Shown: positions 21,339 to 35,143, counted from the stretch's first letter. The stretch: 64,000 bases of DNA from Rebecca billardiae RCC1528 (GCA_965240325.2 OZ251243.1:558001-622000); one strand, 5' to 3'. Made by a program: numbers and translations. Notes: a model not told the origin generated them from the sequence alone.

Positions 21339-22970
21339 ATGCTCGCGCTGCGCGCTCGGCGGGCTGGCGCGTGCCGTGCCACCGGCGCGCCGGCGGGCCC
21401 GTGGGGCCGCGTGCTAGCCGCACGCCCCTTGCACGCCACCCCCGCCCCGCGCATCTGGCCGCTCGTCGCCGGCATCGGCGTCGCGACCGCTGCATACGCC
21501 GTGAGGCTGGCGCTGAACGCCGCGCGCGAGCAGGAGGCGGCCGAACGGCGGGGCGAGTCGGCGCGCGACGACGCCGAGGGTTCGTCGGCCTCGTCCAGCA
21601 CACATGCCGCCTCCGCCTCGGCCGCGGCGTCCGCGCAGGCCGCGGCCGCGGCCAGCGCGGCGACCGGTGGCGGTGGCGGCGTGCTTGCCCCCGTCCTGGC
21701 CATCTCCGTGGGCGACAGCGGCCTACGGCTGGCGCTGGCGTCGGCCGGCGCGGCCGGCGCACGGGTGATCGAGACGCCCGAGGGTGCCCGCGCCTTCCCG
21801 GCCGCGTACATGGTGGCGCGTGACGGCGAGGTGGTCGTCGGCGCGGCCGCGCTCCGCCGCCGCTTTGAGGCCGGCGCGGCGGTCGCCACTGACGCCACCA
21901 TGCGCCTGGGCGCGCGGATGGCGAGCGGCGATGGCGCGGAGGAGGGCGCGGCGGGCGGCGCGGCCGAGGCCGCCGACCCTTGGGCCTCCGCATTCGGCGC
22001 AGGCCGCGCGCCCCTCGTCGCCGCGCCCGACGGCAGCCTCGCCTACCGGCTGCACTCGGCAGTGCGCACCCCCGCACACGCGGTCGCGGCCGTCCTCGGG
22101 CACGCCAAGGGCGTGGCGGAGGAGGCGGCGGGGCGCAAGCTGTGGCGCGCGGTGCTCGCCGTGCGCGCGGGGGCGGACGACACGCACGTCGACGCCGCGC
22201 GCGCCGCTGCCGCGGAGTGCGGGCTGCTCGGCGCCGCCGTCGTGCCGGCGCCGGTCGCGGCGTTGGAGGCGGCGCGCGCCGTGGCCGGCGACGGCGGCGG
22301 CGGTGCGGCCAGTGCCGCCGACGGAGTCGCCGTCGTGTATCACATGGGCGCGCGGCGCGCGAGCGCCACGGTGCTCTCCGCGACGGGTGCGGAACCCCCG
22401 CGCGTGCTCGCCGTGGCCGAGACCACGGCCGCCGGCGGCGACCGTTACGACCGCTCGGTGGTCGACTGGCTCGTGGGCGCGTTTAGTCGGGAGCATGGCG
22501 AGGGCATTGAGCTGCGCGCAGACCCTCTCGCGCTCTCGCGGCTGCTGGACGCGGCGAGCAAGGCGCGGCACGAGCTGTCGAGCGCGCCCGCGACGGTGGT
22601 CGAGCTCCCGTTCATCACCGCCGACGCGAGCGGGCCGAAGCACCTGCGCGCCGAGCTCTCACGAGCGGCCTTTGAGTCTCTCGTCGCGGACGGACTGACG
22701 GAGGCGGCGGTGGCTGAGACGGTGCCGCGAGCGCTCGCGGCCGCGGGCGTGGACGCGGCGGCGGTGCGGGTGCTCGTGCTGAGTGGCGGGCTGCTGCGCA
22801 CGCCGCACGTGCGCGCGCGCGTCAGCGCGGCGCTCCCGGCCGCACGCGTGCTGCCGGCCGGCGCGGACGCTGCGGCCGTCAGCCCGGAGGAGCTGTCAGT
22901 GCTTGGCGCCGCGCTGCCGCGCTTTGCGCCGCGCGCGGCGACAGCCGCCGAGGCGTCTCAGGCTGCGTAG
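21339..22970 (+). CDS. Degenerate mitochondrial Hsp70-like protein with N-terminal membrane anchor
   Basis: 543 aa from the ATG at 21339. An Arg/Ala-rich, acid-free leader (about 1-35) looks mitochondrial. A TM helix follows (WPLVAGIGVATAAYAVRLAL, about 40-60) resembling the Pam18/Tim14 anchor. Residues about 110-530 follow the Hsp70 nucleotide-binding fold: GGDRYDRSVVDWLV, DPLALSRLLDAASKARHELS, PFITADASGPKHL, ELSRAAFESLVADGLTEA and LSGGLLRTPHV line up with mitochondrial Hsp70. However phosphate loop 1 (normally DLGTT) reads SVGDSGL, loop 2 (normally DLGGGTFD) reads HMGARRASA, and there is no substrate-binding domain. It is therefore probably not a chaperone, perhaps a regulatory or import-motor factor. 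Confidence 0.75.
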   Translation: MLALRARRAGACRATGAPAGPWGRVLAARPLHATPAPRIWPLVAGIGVATAAYAVRLALNAAREQEAAERRGESARDDAEGSSASSSTHAASASAAASAQAAAAASAATGGGGGVLAPVLAISVGDSGLRLALASAGAAGARVIETPEGARAFPAAYMVARDGEVVVGAAALRRRFEAGAAVATDATMRLGARMASGDGAEEGAAGGAAEAADPWASAFGAGRAPLVAAPDGSLAYRLHSAVRTPAHAVAAVLGHAKGVAEEAAGRKLWRAVLAVRAGADDTHVDAARAAAAECGLLGAAVVPAPVAALEAARAVAGDGGGGAASAADGVAVVYHMGARRASATVLSATGAEPPRVLAVAETTAAGGDRYDRSVVDWLVGAFSREHGEGIELRADPLALSRLLDAASKARHELSSAPATVVELPFITADASGPKHLRAELSRAAFESLVADGLTEAAVAETVPRALAAAGVDAAAVRVLVLSGGLLRTPHVRARVSAALPAARVLPAGADAAAVSPEELSVLGAALPRFAPRAATAAEASQAA

Positions 22971-23189
22971 GCTGCCGCCGGGGGAAGCATCATCAGCCGC
23001 CTGGGCGCGGAGTCCGCTGGACTCTCCCGACGCTGCTGCCGTCGGGCGTGTCGGAGAGGCACGCGGTCGCTCTGACGAGAGGCACAGTCTGGCGAGTCGC
23101 AGCGGTGCATCGCACCTTTGTCGGGAGGCGTCTCGCCAGTCTGTGACTACTCATACTGACTGTGTCTGTGGGAGCGCCTTCGGCCACAG
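22971..23189. other. Intergenic, convergent gene ends
   Basis: Short spacer with no recognisable feature. Confidence 0.4.
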
Positions 23190-24207
23190 CTATTGCGCTG
23201 ATAAATTTATTATAACGACACAGGTAGGACGATAACGCGGGTCTCCTGATTCGTCCGGGCGGCAGTGCCCGATGCCTTGTCGACACGAAGTCGGCGCTGG
23301 TGGCAGAGCATAGCCTGCACCGCGATCGTAAAGCTTGAGCGCGGCCTTGAGCTGCTGAACTTGAAGCGCGATCCACCTGCGCTGCGCGGCTCGCATGGAT
23401 TGCGCTGGTTTTTCGGCGGCGCTCGGAAGTCGGAAAAGATCGAAGAAAGAAGACGAATATAAACTGTGCCCTGGCGGGCGGGGGGGTCGGCGGGCCGTGC
23501 CAGTGCTGTCGCAATGTATCCTCTGCGGGTTCGCGTCTTTCCACATTCGCTTGTGGCCGTGGGTGACGGACAGTCGAGTGCAAGGACCAGTGACACGTGA
23601 AGTTGGCTCCCCGACGTGTACACGTCTCAGTCTGTCACTCTTATGCGCATCAGCGAGGCCCCACACCCACGAGGGAATGTGCAGCACGCGGGGCGGGACG
23701 GGTAGCCCGTTGCTCCGCGCGAGCGCGGGTACGCGCTGTATGTGCCGCATCTCGACCGCGATGGCGTAATCGAGCGCCTCGCCGCCGCCGAAGCCGCCAG
23801 AGTAGATCATGTGCATGTCCTCCTGCCGCCAGCCGAGAGCGGTCGTCGCGAGGATGCTTGCCGATGTCCGCTCCAGGCACGATGGGCTCGGCGCAGGTCG
23901 CGTTGACGTCGTACACGGCCGCCACGCTGAGCACGAGCGCGTTGACGTTCACGCGGTCGTCGCTCTTCGCATCTTTCGACAGGTCTGGCGCCTGCGTGCT
24001 CGGGGGCACGAGGAGCTGTTGGTTGTGCGCGCGCGCGCGCCACAGCGACAGCGTGTGCCACTCGCGATCGAGAGTAGACAAGCGCTGCTCACGCGGGCAC
24101 ACGAATCGCAGCGCATCAGTCACCGGCGTGACGACTTCCGCCTCGTCCCGCAGCGCCTGCGCCATGGACGAGGATGACGCGGCGATGTTGCATGCTCGAC
24201 GTTTCAT
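23190..24207 (-). CDS. Unidentified protein, tentative two-exon model
   Basis: Exon 1 is 23881-24207 (ATG at 24207, 109 codons, ending ...NATCAEPI). A 58-nt intron (GTGCCT...GGCAG) brings in EDMHMIYSGGFGGGEALDY. The second exon is open to a TAA at 23190. The phases agree and both parts look protein-like, but the intron is shorter than others here. The C-terminal 100 residues turn basic and low-quality and run through repeat-family copy B (23203-23298), so the true end may be near 23550. The YSGGFGGG stretch loosely recalls family-6 glycosyltransferases, which is not enough to name it. It may be a decayed gene. Confidence 0.35.
23203..23298 (-). repeat. Dispersed repeat family 2, copy B
   Basis: The reverse complement matches 61139-61222 closely: CTTCGTGTCGAC, ATCGGGCACTGCCGCC, GACGAATCAGGAGACCCGCG, TCGTCCTACCTGTGTCGTTA. 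Confidence 0.85.
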
Positions 24208-24493
24208 CTCTCTGCGGATGGCATCACGGGCTTGTCTGTGTCGCGCTGCGGCGAGGGTCGCCAACTCGCGATGACGCGGTTGCTGCCACGGCGACAGACC
24301 CGGGAGGTGCGTCGGTTGCTGCCACGGCGACAGACCCGGGAGGTGCGTCCGATATGTTTTGCGCCCGCATGCATGCACCGCGGCGCGCGCTCGCTCGGTC
24401 GGGAGCGACGCAAGCTCGGACCTTGCCAACTGACGTTACGGCTTGCAGCGCGTCCGCGGCGGCCATCGTGGAGTGTCGTTGGGCCTTGGCGCC
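24208..24493. promoter_or_regulatory. 286-bp divergent promoter region
   Basis: Separates the ATG of the unidentified minus-strand gene from that of the WD40 gene. The 36-bp tandem repeat lies within it and could duplicate a binding site (inference). Confidence 0.4.
24277..24348. repeat. Perfect 36-bp tandem duplication
   Basis: Two identical 36-bp units, each starting CGGTTGCTGCCACGG and ending GGGAGGTGCGT, in the short spacer between the divergent genes. Confidence 0.95.
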
Positions 24494-27400
24494 ATGGCGA
24501 TGGAAGTGCGCCGCGTGATCACGGACGCGCACGACGCGTCCATCCTGTGCGTCACCTTCAACCCGCACCGCCGCGAGCTCATCACAGGCGCGCAGGATGG
24601 CCACATCAAGGTTGGCGCGCGAGAGCGCGCAGCGCGCGCACGTGTGTGCGCGGGACGCGAGCGCACCCGCCGACGCGGCGCGCGCGCCTCGGCGGGCGCC
24701 TGCGCGCGGCGGCGCGCGCAGATGTGGGACAATGACACCGGCAAACACACGCGCACGCTCGTCGACGGCCACCTCGGCTGGGTCACGGGGCTCGCGTACG
24801 GGTCGGCGCAGCGCATGCTCTTCAGCTGCTCGATCGACTCTCAGCTCATCGTGTGGGACACGCGGAACAAGGGCGAGTGGTTCCAGAAGGTGAAGACGGG
24901 CGGGCAGGCGCACTGCGTCGCGTGGGACAACCGCCGCCAGCTCGTGCTCGTCGGCGGCGACTCCGTCATCCGCATGTTCGCCGTGCTAGCCGATAACGCG
25001 ATCGATCCGTCGCGCCGGCCCGAGCGTCCGATCCTCAAGCTGGCGGCGACGGTGAAGAACGCGCACGAGGGGCTGGTGCGCGGGATCTCGGTGAACGAGT
25101 CGGGCCGCGTCTTCTCCGCTGGGTACGACGCCACGCTCACGATGTACGACATCGTCGACGCGCCGCAAGCGCGCGCGCGCACGGTGGACCGCGCGGACGG
25201 CGCCGCAACTGACCTGGAGCTCGCCTCTGGCGGCACGGCGGCGGCCAAGGCGGCGGCGGCGAAGGGGGCGGCGGCGAAGGGGGCGGGTGGCGCCGGCGCG
25301 ATCTCGAAGCTCGCGCTGCCCTCCGCCGCCGGGCCCAAGCCAACCGCCCCGCCGGCCGGCTCGGACGAGCGCATGCCCATCCTCGAGCAGCGCGGCGGCG
25401 CGCTCCGAGGCCACTCGGGGGCGATCTCTGCACTTGCGTTCGACGGCGAGAACAGCCTGACGATCACGGGGTCGTTCGACAAGCAGGTGAAGATCTGGTC
25501 GCCCGAGGGCAAGCTGCTCCAGACCTTCGGCCCGCTCGTCGACACGCTCACCGGCGTGTGCTACGTCCCCGCCAACAAGTCGGTCTGGGTCGCGACCAAC
25601 TCGATCACACCGGTCGTCTTCGACGCTCGCACCGGGACCAACATCACGGGCTTTGTGCAGCCGCCGACGGTGCGCTCGATCGTGCGCGGCGTGCGCGCGT
25701 CGGGGAACGTGCCCGCCGGGACCGCCGACGACGAGGCCGCCGCGCTCGACGAGCGCGGCGGCACGCGCGGCCCGGCCATCCCCGCCGAGCGGCTGCTCCG
25801 CCTCTTCTCGAACCCACTGACGAATGAGGTGGTCGGCGCCACCTCGACGCGCGACCTGGTGATCTGGCGCTTCAACCCGCACGGCGCGGCGTCGGTGCTG
25901 TCCGGGCACTCGGACTGGGTGGAGACGGTGTGCTTCACGCACAAGCCCGAGCTGGAGGTCGCGGCCGAGCCGCTCGTCGTCCTCTTCTCCGCGGGCTCGG
26001 ACGGCACGGTCCGGCAGTGGGAGCCCACCTCCAGGCTGAATGCGTACCTGTACACTGAGGCGGGCAGCTCGGTCGGACACGACGGGCCTATCCTGTGCGG
26101 CGCGTTCTGCGAAGCGGCGAACGCGTACGTGAGCGGCTCTGACGACTGCACGATACGCGTGTGGTACCAGCCGACCACCGCGCAGGCCGCCGCCGCCGCG
26201 CGCGCCGCGCACGGCTTCGGGGTGGAGGAGGAGGCGGAGGCGGCGGCTGCGACGTCCGCAACGGCCGCCGCGACCGTGCCGGCGCGCGCGCCGGCCGCGC
26301 ACGCGCCCGCGGCCGGCGCGCCGGGCAGCGCGGCGGAGGCCGACGCGCCGGCGAGCGACGAGGCCGGCGCGCCAGCCCCCGCCACCGATCCGCTCGACGG
26401 CGCGTCCTTCGGCCCGGCCCACGCCGCCGGCGGCGCCGCCTCCGCCTTCGTCCCGCCGGGCACCGCAGGCTCGACCGTGACGACCACCACACTCGCGGGG
26501 CTGTCTCTGGTCGCCCTTGGCCTTGACGACCACGCGCCCGCGGCCGCGCCGTCGGCGGATGAGCTGCTCGCCGCGGCGGAGCTCGCGGGCGCCGCCGCCG
26601 CCGCCGAGTATGTCGAGGCCACCGTCTGCGTGCTCGAGGGCCACGAGGAGCGCGTGACCGGCCTCGTGATCCTCGGCGTGCCGAGCCCGGCCGGCACGAT
26701 CGTGTCGTGCTCGTGGGACCTGACTGTGCGCTGGTGGCAGCTGATGCCTGGGAGCGCGGTCGGGTACGAAGAAGTGCACACGATCGAGAACGCGCATGAT
26801 GACCACATCCACGGCATCGCGTACGCGCCGAGCACGCACCAGGTCGCCACCTGCTCGGCGGACCAGGGCGTCAAGATCTGGGACGCCTCTCGGTACAGCC
26901 TCGTCGCGACGCTCTCCGGCCATCTCTCCGACGTGACGGAAGTCTCGTGGAACCCCGTGTTCGGCGTCTGGATGACGGGCTCGGACGACCAGACCATTCG
27001 CGTGTGGACGACGCTCGGGCAGGAGCTGCGCGCGATCGACGCGCGCGACGCGGTCTCCGCCCTCGCCACCGACCTGAACCACGGGTACCTGCTGGCCGCG
27101 TGCAACGAGCGCCAGTGCGGGCTGCGCGTGTACGACCTGGGCCTCGAGCTGAGCTCGACCGCTGTCTCGGCCGGCGCGGGCGTGGCCGGCAGCGGGGAAC
27201 GCGGCGCCGAGGGGCCGGGTGGGGCGGAGCCGAGCGCGGCGGCGGCGGCGGCGAGCAGCGGCGCCGCCGCGCCCGCGCGCCGCGCCTCGGCCGGCGGCGC
27301 GCTGCTCCGCAGCCGCGGCTCGCACGCCGAGCTGCTCGGCGTGGGCGTGCGCACGGTCGGCGAGTATTTCCTCCTGCAGACGCACTACGGGCACACCGAC

Positions 27401-28104
27401 TGCATCCGAGACATCGTACACGTGGCCGAGAAGGGGCACTATGTGACCGCGTCGTGGGACCACACGCTGCGCACGTGGCGGCAGGCGGGCGGCAAGCGGC
27501 GCGGCAGCGGCGCGCCGCCGGCCGCGCGCGGCGCGGCGCACGGCGCCGCCGCGCGCCGCGCCGCGCTCTCGTCCACAGTCGGCAGCCGGCCGACCACCGG
27601 CGCCGACGGCGCGGACGAGGAGGTGACGATGACGTACGCAGACAAGCACCCGCTGCAGAAGCCGAAGGCCCTGCAGAAGGACCTCTCGCAGCTCGGCGTG
27701 GGCACGCGGCAAGAAGGTGGCCAAGCGGTGAGCGCGCTCGGCGCGCGCCCCCTCCTCGCCATCCCCCGCGCGCGGTGCTCACGCGCAGCCTCGCGCACTC
27801 TCTCTCTCGCGCGCGCGCGCGCGCGCAGGCGCGCGGGCGGCGGCAGCGCAAGCCGGTGGATGAGCTGCTCAGCAAGTCCGCCGGGCAGACGGGGATGGCC
27901 CTGCGGCTGAACGATCTGCTCACGGACAAGCAGACGCAGCTCGACACTCAGATGTTCCGCGCGCTCTCGCAGATGCCGCCTAGCACCAAGCGAAATGTGT
28001 CTGGCACCACCGGCGGCGCCGCGCCGCGCAAAGCTGAGACGCTCGCGCCGAAGCGCGGGAATGTGCGGCGGAGCTTCACGGCGCAGCCGTCGGGCCATCC
28101 TTGA
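24494..28104 (+). CDS. Large WD40-repeat protein, about 14 blades (two beta-propellers)
   Basis: Three exons: 24494-24610, 24722-27727 and 27829-28104, giving 1132 aa. The 111-nt first intron is in frame without stops, so naive translation inserts an Arg-rich segment into blade 1. Removing it restores GHIKMWDND. The second intron has donor GTGAGC and acceptor GCGCAG. I count about 14 WD blades ending in forms such as KMWD, IVWD, KIWS, VRQWE, IRVW, VRWW, KIWD and LRTW, enough for two propellers. Ala/Gly-rich inserts (about 225-260, 535-660, 860-905) separate blades. The C-terminal exon (KPVDELLSKSAGQTG...) is basic and non-WD. Likely a scaffold; partner unknown. Start has a GCCATGG context. 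Confidence 0.85.
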
Positions 28105-29146
28105 TGTTGAACTAGTGATGCCTGATGGCGCGGCACTCACTAGTCACTGCTGCGTCTGCGCCGTCTCGTCCGCCGCTGCCCCGTCATAACTTACATATGA
28201 GTCTCAGTCACTCACTACAACTTGAACGCTATACTGAGTATACAGTATGAGTATACAGACACAGTCACTCACTCACTCACTCACTCACTCACAGTCAGTC
28301 ACAGTCACACACAGACAAGCCTCACACTCACACTGGCTGTCAGTCACAATTCACCGAGCCGGAAGGAACCGTGTCTCAATTTCAAACTCTCAATCAATAA
28401 ACGACTGTTTGATCAACCAGCCACCGCGTACCGCGAACCGCTCTGATTCTTCGGTTCACTGCGGCCCGAATAAGTATTATAATTAATATTATAAGTAAGA
28501 CTCGGACGGACTGAGCCAGCCGCGGCGAGATCGATGAGTCGGCCATGTCTTCCAGCGCCTCGCGTTCGCGAGGCGTGCCCGAAACAGCTACACACTCACC
28601 GGTGCCCTGGGGCACCGGCGCAACCCGCATCCAACACTCCGCATATCGCAGACACGACATATCCACCCGCGCTTGCACACGCACGCCCCCCCCCCGCCTG
28701 CTTGCTGACCATGAAAGGACTGGCCCCGGGTGCGGACGCCAAGCGCATGCTCATCCCGACACGACGGCGAACACCTGCGGTGTGCCTGTGCGGAGGCACT
28801 GGGGAGCGACACGCGGAGTGTGGGCCGCCCTCCTTCCTGAGCAGCGCCCGGCCCTCAGGTGGAGACCGCGCCCGTCCCGGCCTCCCCGCGGCGGCCGCGA
28901 GCCCCCCCCCCCCCCCTTTTCCCCATCCTGCCCGTTTCGCGACAAACCCCTCTCCCCCCGAAACGCACGACGGGCCGCCGTGGTCCGGGGGACCGGCGGG
29001 GCCACTCCGGACCTGGGTTTTGAAATTTGATTTCAACCCCGCGCGCCGAAATGCCTTTGGCACCAGCACCGACCTCGCTCGCACCGCAGTGCTTCCGCAC
29101 CCGCCCCCCGGCCCTCCGCAGCCCCGCGCCCGCCACACCGGCCACC
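28105..29146. other. Intergenic spacer
   Basis: Contains CACT repeats (about 28262-28292) and CAGT-rich sequence, C/T homopolymer tracts (28902-28922), and the 5' flank of the orphan gene. No supported gene; frames at 28534-29403 appear to be chance. Confidence 0.5.
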
Positions 29147-30250
29147 ATGCCCCCTTACCAGCACGGCTTTTTCCGCGACCGTCTCAACAGCAGGAGCGCC
29201 TTGAGCTTCTTCCCCTCTTCCAACAACTTCGAGCGCGGGCTGCAGGTGGAACGGCCGAGCACCCCCACCGCCAGGCGGGATGCGGGCCAGCAGATGTGCA
29301 CGACGATGATCAAGCTGAGCGCGCGCTGCCTGAGCGACGTGGCGCCCAACTCGCAAGGCGGGCGACTGCTCTCAGGACTCACCCAGGACCCCAAAGGCAA
29401 TAAGCACGTTTTCTCCTTCACCGGCTCGGTGCTCGAGAACATGACCATCTGCCGCCGCCTGGCCACCAGCCTGTGCATGCCGAACATTCTCACGGCGTGC
29501 ACCACGGAGCTCACGCAGGAGATGCTCGCGCTGTCGGCGGCCGACCTCGCAACCCAGGCGAAGGACGTGTCCCTCACGCTCCCGGTTAGCCCCACGATGA
29601 CGCTCGTGCAGTTTCACAGGGCCCTCTACGAGCAGATCGTGCCCGACATCAACAAGTACGTGACCAACGGTGAGCACGTCGAGACCAACATCTACTCCGG
29701 CGGTGTGAACCTGATCTTCCTCCGCCTGCGTTTCATGCCCATCGACCCCGAGCACCCCATCTTCTTCGCGCCGCTCAAGCCGAGCCGCCGCATCGCCGGC
29801 GCCGCCCGCGTCCCACACAACCTGTGGGGCGTGCCGCCCGCGCCGCCTGTGCCGCCCGCGCCGCCCGCCGCTGCGCGCCGCCCTGCTCCTCAGCCGGCCG
29901 ACCAACAGGCGGCGGACCCCGCCGGCCCGGAGGCGGAGGAGCCCGAGGGGGAGGGTTCGGACGATGCCATCCCGCCACCCCAGCCACCAACCGCGGCCGC
30001 GCCGTCGGACGGGCCCGAGGTGCAACAGGCCAGGCCGGCGCTCGGGGAGTCCAACTACCGCCTGGTCCTGCCCCCCGGCGCCGCGGCAGCCGGCAAGCGC
30101 GCGGCGACCGAGCCGTCCACGCCGGCGGAGGAGGATGGGCCCTCCTCCGCTGGCGGGAGCGACGCCAAGCCGGCCAAGCAGGCTCGCACCGCGTCCCTCG
30201 GCGACCCCCCCCGTGACCTGGCTGCCGCCGCGCCGCAGTCGCTGGCGTAG
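29147..30250 (+). CDS. Orphan protein of unknown function
   Basis: 367 aa from the ATG at 29147, which sits in a near-ideal GCCACCATG context. An in-frame ATG at 29051 is also possible. Residues 1-215 look globular, with few low-complexity runs and mixed composition unlike neighbouring genes (FFPSSNNFERGLQVE, TMTLVQFHRALYEQIVPDI, VNLIFLRLRFMPID). Residues 220-367 are Pro/Ala-rich and end with acidic and basic patches (GKRAATE, DAKPAKQAR) that could act in nuclear targeting. I recognise no family. The different composition, a 24-nt repeat just downstream and a dispersed repeat beyond it hint at a mobile or viral origin, but nothing proves it. Confidence 0.6.
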   Translation: MPPYQHGFFRDRLNSRSALSFFPSSNNFERGLQVERPSTPTARRDAGQQMCTTMIKLSARCLSDVAPNSQGGRLLSGLTQDPKGNKHVFSFTGSVLENMTICRRLATSLCMPNILTACTTELTQEMLALSAADLATQAKDVSLTLPVSPTMTLVQFHRALYEQIVPDINKYVTNGEHVETNIYSGGVNLIFLRLRFMPIDPEHPIFFAPLKPSRRIAGAARVPHNLWGVPPAPPVPPAPPAAARRPAPQPADQQAADPAGPEAEEPEGEGSDDAIPPPQPPTAAAPSDGPEVQQARPALGESNYRLVLPPGAAAAGKRAATEPSTPAEEDGPSSAGGSDAKPAKQARTASLGDPPRDLAAAAPQSLA

Positions 30251-30319
30251 AGCCGCGCGCGGCGCTGGCGCGCCAGACGCGCCCGGTTGGGCAGCGCAGG
30301 CACCCTCAGCGGCCAGGAC

Positions 30320-30437
30320 GACGACTTCCTCAACGGCAAGGGCGACGACTTCCTCTGCGGCCAGGGCGACGACTTCCTCAACGGCAAGGACGACGACTTC
30401 CTCAACGGCAAGGGCGACTACTCCCTCAACTCGGCAA
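30320..30437 (+). repeat. Five-unit 24-nt tandem repeat
   Basis: Units begin at 30320, 30344, 30368, 30392 and 30416. The first four share GACGACTTCCTC...GG(C/A)AAGG with few changes; the fifth is diverged. In one frame they encode D-D-F-L-N-G-K-G, but no ATG precedes them and the preceding gene stops at 30250. An unrecognised splice could still append them. Confidence 0.9.
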
Positions 30438-30677
30438 GGCCACTAGGCCGCGCACACCGGCCCGGGCGACCACATCCACTACCTGCACTACGGCATCAAC
30501 TTGAACAGCCTCGGACGACGACGACACGGGCAACTACATGATGACCAAGGCCGACGACGACTGCAAAACAGCGGCATCCCCGGGCGCCTACTACCTCAGT
30601 GACCGTGTGATCAGCATCGGTTACGACGACTCCCTCACCCGCGGCCAACGCGCTCCGACATCCTCCATTAACTCCAT

Positions 30678-30746
30678 TCAGTACTTCGACAGACGAATCA
30701 GGAGAGCTGCGCCCTCGTGCCTGTGTCTTTAAATCATAGAATTAGT
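30678..30746 (+). repeat. Dispersed repeat family 2, copy D (shortened)
   Basis: Shares GACGAATCAGGAGA, GCTGCGCC, CCTGTGTC, TTAAATCATAGAAT and AGTCA blocks with copies at 18684-18771 and 61139-61222. The 5' third is deleted. Confidence 0.65.
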
Positions 30747-31130
30747 CACGGACCGCGTGTCGGTCCGGAGCTAAGTCAACCTTATTCAGGGTCGAAGGCG
30801 GGGCCCAGCTGAACGCCAGCTGAACGCGTGACTCCAGGGTCTGAGATCGGGCGAGCCCTCCACAAGGCCGCTCCGACCGGTAGTCCGTACCCACAGCAGT
30901 CCCGCGACCGCGGCGCCGCCACGCCGACGCGGGGCGCGGGCGCGCGGTCCGGGCCGCGCGCAGGCCGCACTCGCCGCTCCGATGAGCAGAGCAAAAGGGC
31001 GTAGATATACGCCAGAGAGGTTTTGCCAGAATGGCAGCGAGCGGGACAACTCCACCGGGGAGCGCCCCGCCCGCAGGATGTCGCGTGCCCTCCCAGGGTC
31101 ACTGGTCATCGGGCACAGCCGACCGAGCGC

Positions 31131-33927
<2,797 letters not shown>

Positions 33928-35143
33928 TCACCGGAACTCGTCGTACATCTCGCCGACGCAGCCGGGCCAGTCGCTGCGCACGCCGCGCTCCAGCTGGCGC
34001 GTCGGCGGCGCCTCCACGCGGAACATGGAGCACAGCCGCCGCTTGACGAGGTTCCAGTACGCGACGCGCTCGCCCTCGGAGCGGAACTTGAGGACGAACT
34101 CGCGCGCCACCGCGTCGTCGACCTCCTCGATGCACGTCGAGCGGTCCGAGCGCTCCGGCCGCAGCACCGACCAGCGGAACGTCTCGTAGTTGTCCGCAGT
34201 GATCGAGTGCCACTTCACGTAGTGCCAGCGCAGGTGCAGCGGCGCCGCCTGCATGTTGTGTGCGCACCACCAGTTGTACAGCTCCATCGTCATGCGCGCG
34301 TCGCCGCACGCGTCGTGCGCGGCGCCCTGCCGCCCGAAGATCTCGCGGTACGCCTCGGACAGCTGGCACTTGTTCCCCTGGGTCGTCTTGAAGTGCTCGG
34401 ACAGGTCGACGATCTGGTCGGGGCCGGCCGAGTCCAGAAGCTCCTCGAGCTTGAGACCGCGCAGGTCGCCCTCGATCTGCCAGCCGACGAGCACGTGGCC
34501 GTCGTCGATGAACTCGCGGACGAGGGCGCACGCGATGTCCACGCGGATCCCGATTGACCAGTCCGGCTCGAGGTTGCCCACCGTCCGCGCGAACGAGTCA
34601 TCCCACACCTGGCAGCGCGGTGGCTGCTTGACCCTCGCGTACAAGATAGTCTCTAGCATCTCGGAGACGATGCCAACGGAGACGGTGACGTTGAACGCGC
34701 GCGCGTCGGGGCCCTTACCCTGGCGCACTTGGATGAACTCGCAGTCCACGGCGTACGCGCGCACGTGCGAGCCCGGCTCGGCCGCGATCGCGAGCGACGA
34801 CATGGGCGCGCCGAGCTGCGACGGCAGAGGGCCGCCGAGCGCTGCGCCCGCGCCGCCAATGTGCTCGATGGGGCTGCCCGACGAGTTGATGAAGCCGGGC
34901 TCGTAGCCTGGCTCGTAGCCCGGGTCATACCCCGCGTCGTCGCGCGGCATGTCATCCACGTCGTGGCTCCATGGGCACGTCGCGCCATTGCGGCAGATGC
35001 CTGCGGCCACGCCACACCGCGCGCGCCCGCGCGCGCGCGCGCACCGCCGACCGCTCGGCGCAGGAGCGCGGTCGCGCGCAGCGAGCGCCCGCGCGCCGTG
35101 CTCGCGCACCCTGCTGGTAGTACTTGCACGGGCCACGGCTCAT
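33928..35143 (-). CDS. CCCH zinc-finger DEDDh 3'-5' exonuclease (REXO4/ISG20-like)
   Basis: Two exons: a 34-nt coding exon at 35110-35143 and 33928-35000 (donor GTGCGC, acceptor GCCGCAG, phase 1), giving 368 aa. The junction completes a CCCH finger (CKYYQQG joined to ICRNGATCPWSHD; spacing C-x7-C-x5-C-x3-H), split by the intron. The nuclease domain has Exo I (AVDCEF, D-x-E), Exo II (GHVLVGWQIEGDLRGLKL) and Exo III (HDACGDARMTMEL, H-x4-D), so all DEDDh residues are present. REXO4/ISG20-type enzymes trim RNA, for example in rRNA processing. A linker repeats G-Y-D/E-P-G-Y/F. Divergent from HIRA with 234 bp between ATGs. Confidence 0.88.

Larger units (their letters stand above)
30251..31130. other. 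Spacer between orphan gene and histone H4
   Basis: Holds the 24-nt repeat, an unsupported open frame around 30500-30732, repeat-family copy D, and the 3' flank of H4. I see no canonical histone 3' stem-loop within about 120 nt after the H4 stop. Confidence 0.5.

Noticed and set aside
30320-30437. CRISPR-like regular repeat
   Set aside because: Units are contiguous 24-mers without spacers, in a eukaryotic setting; a coding-type tandem repeat instead.
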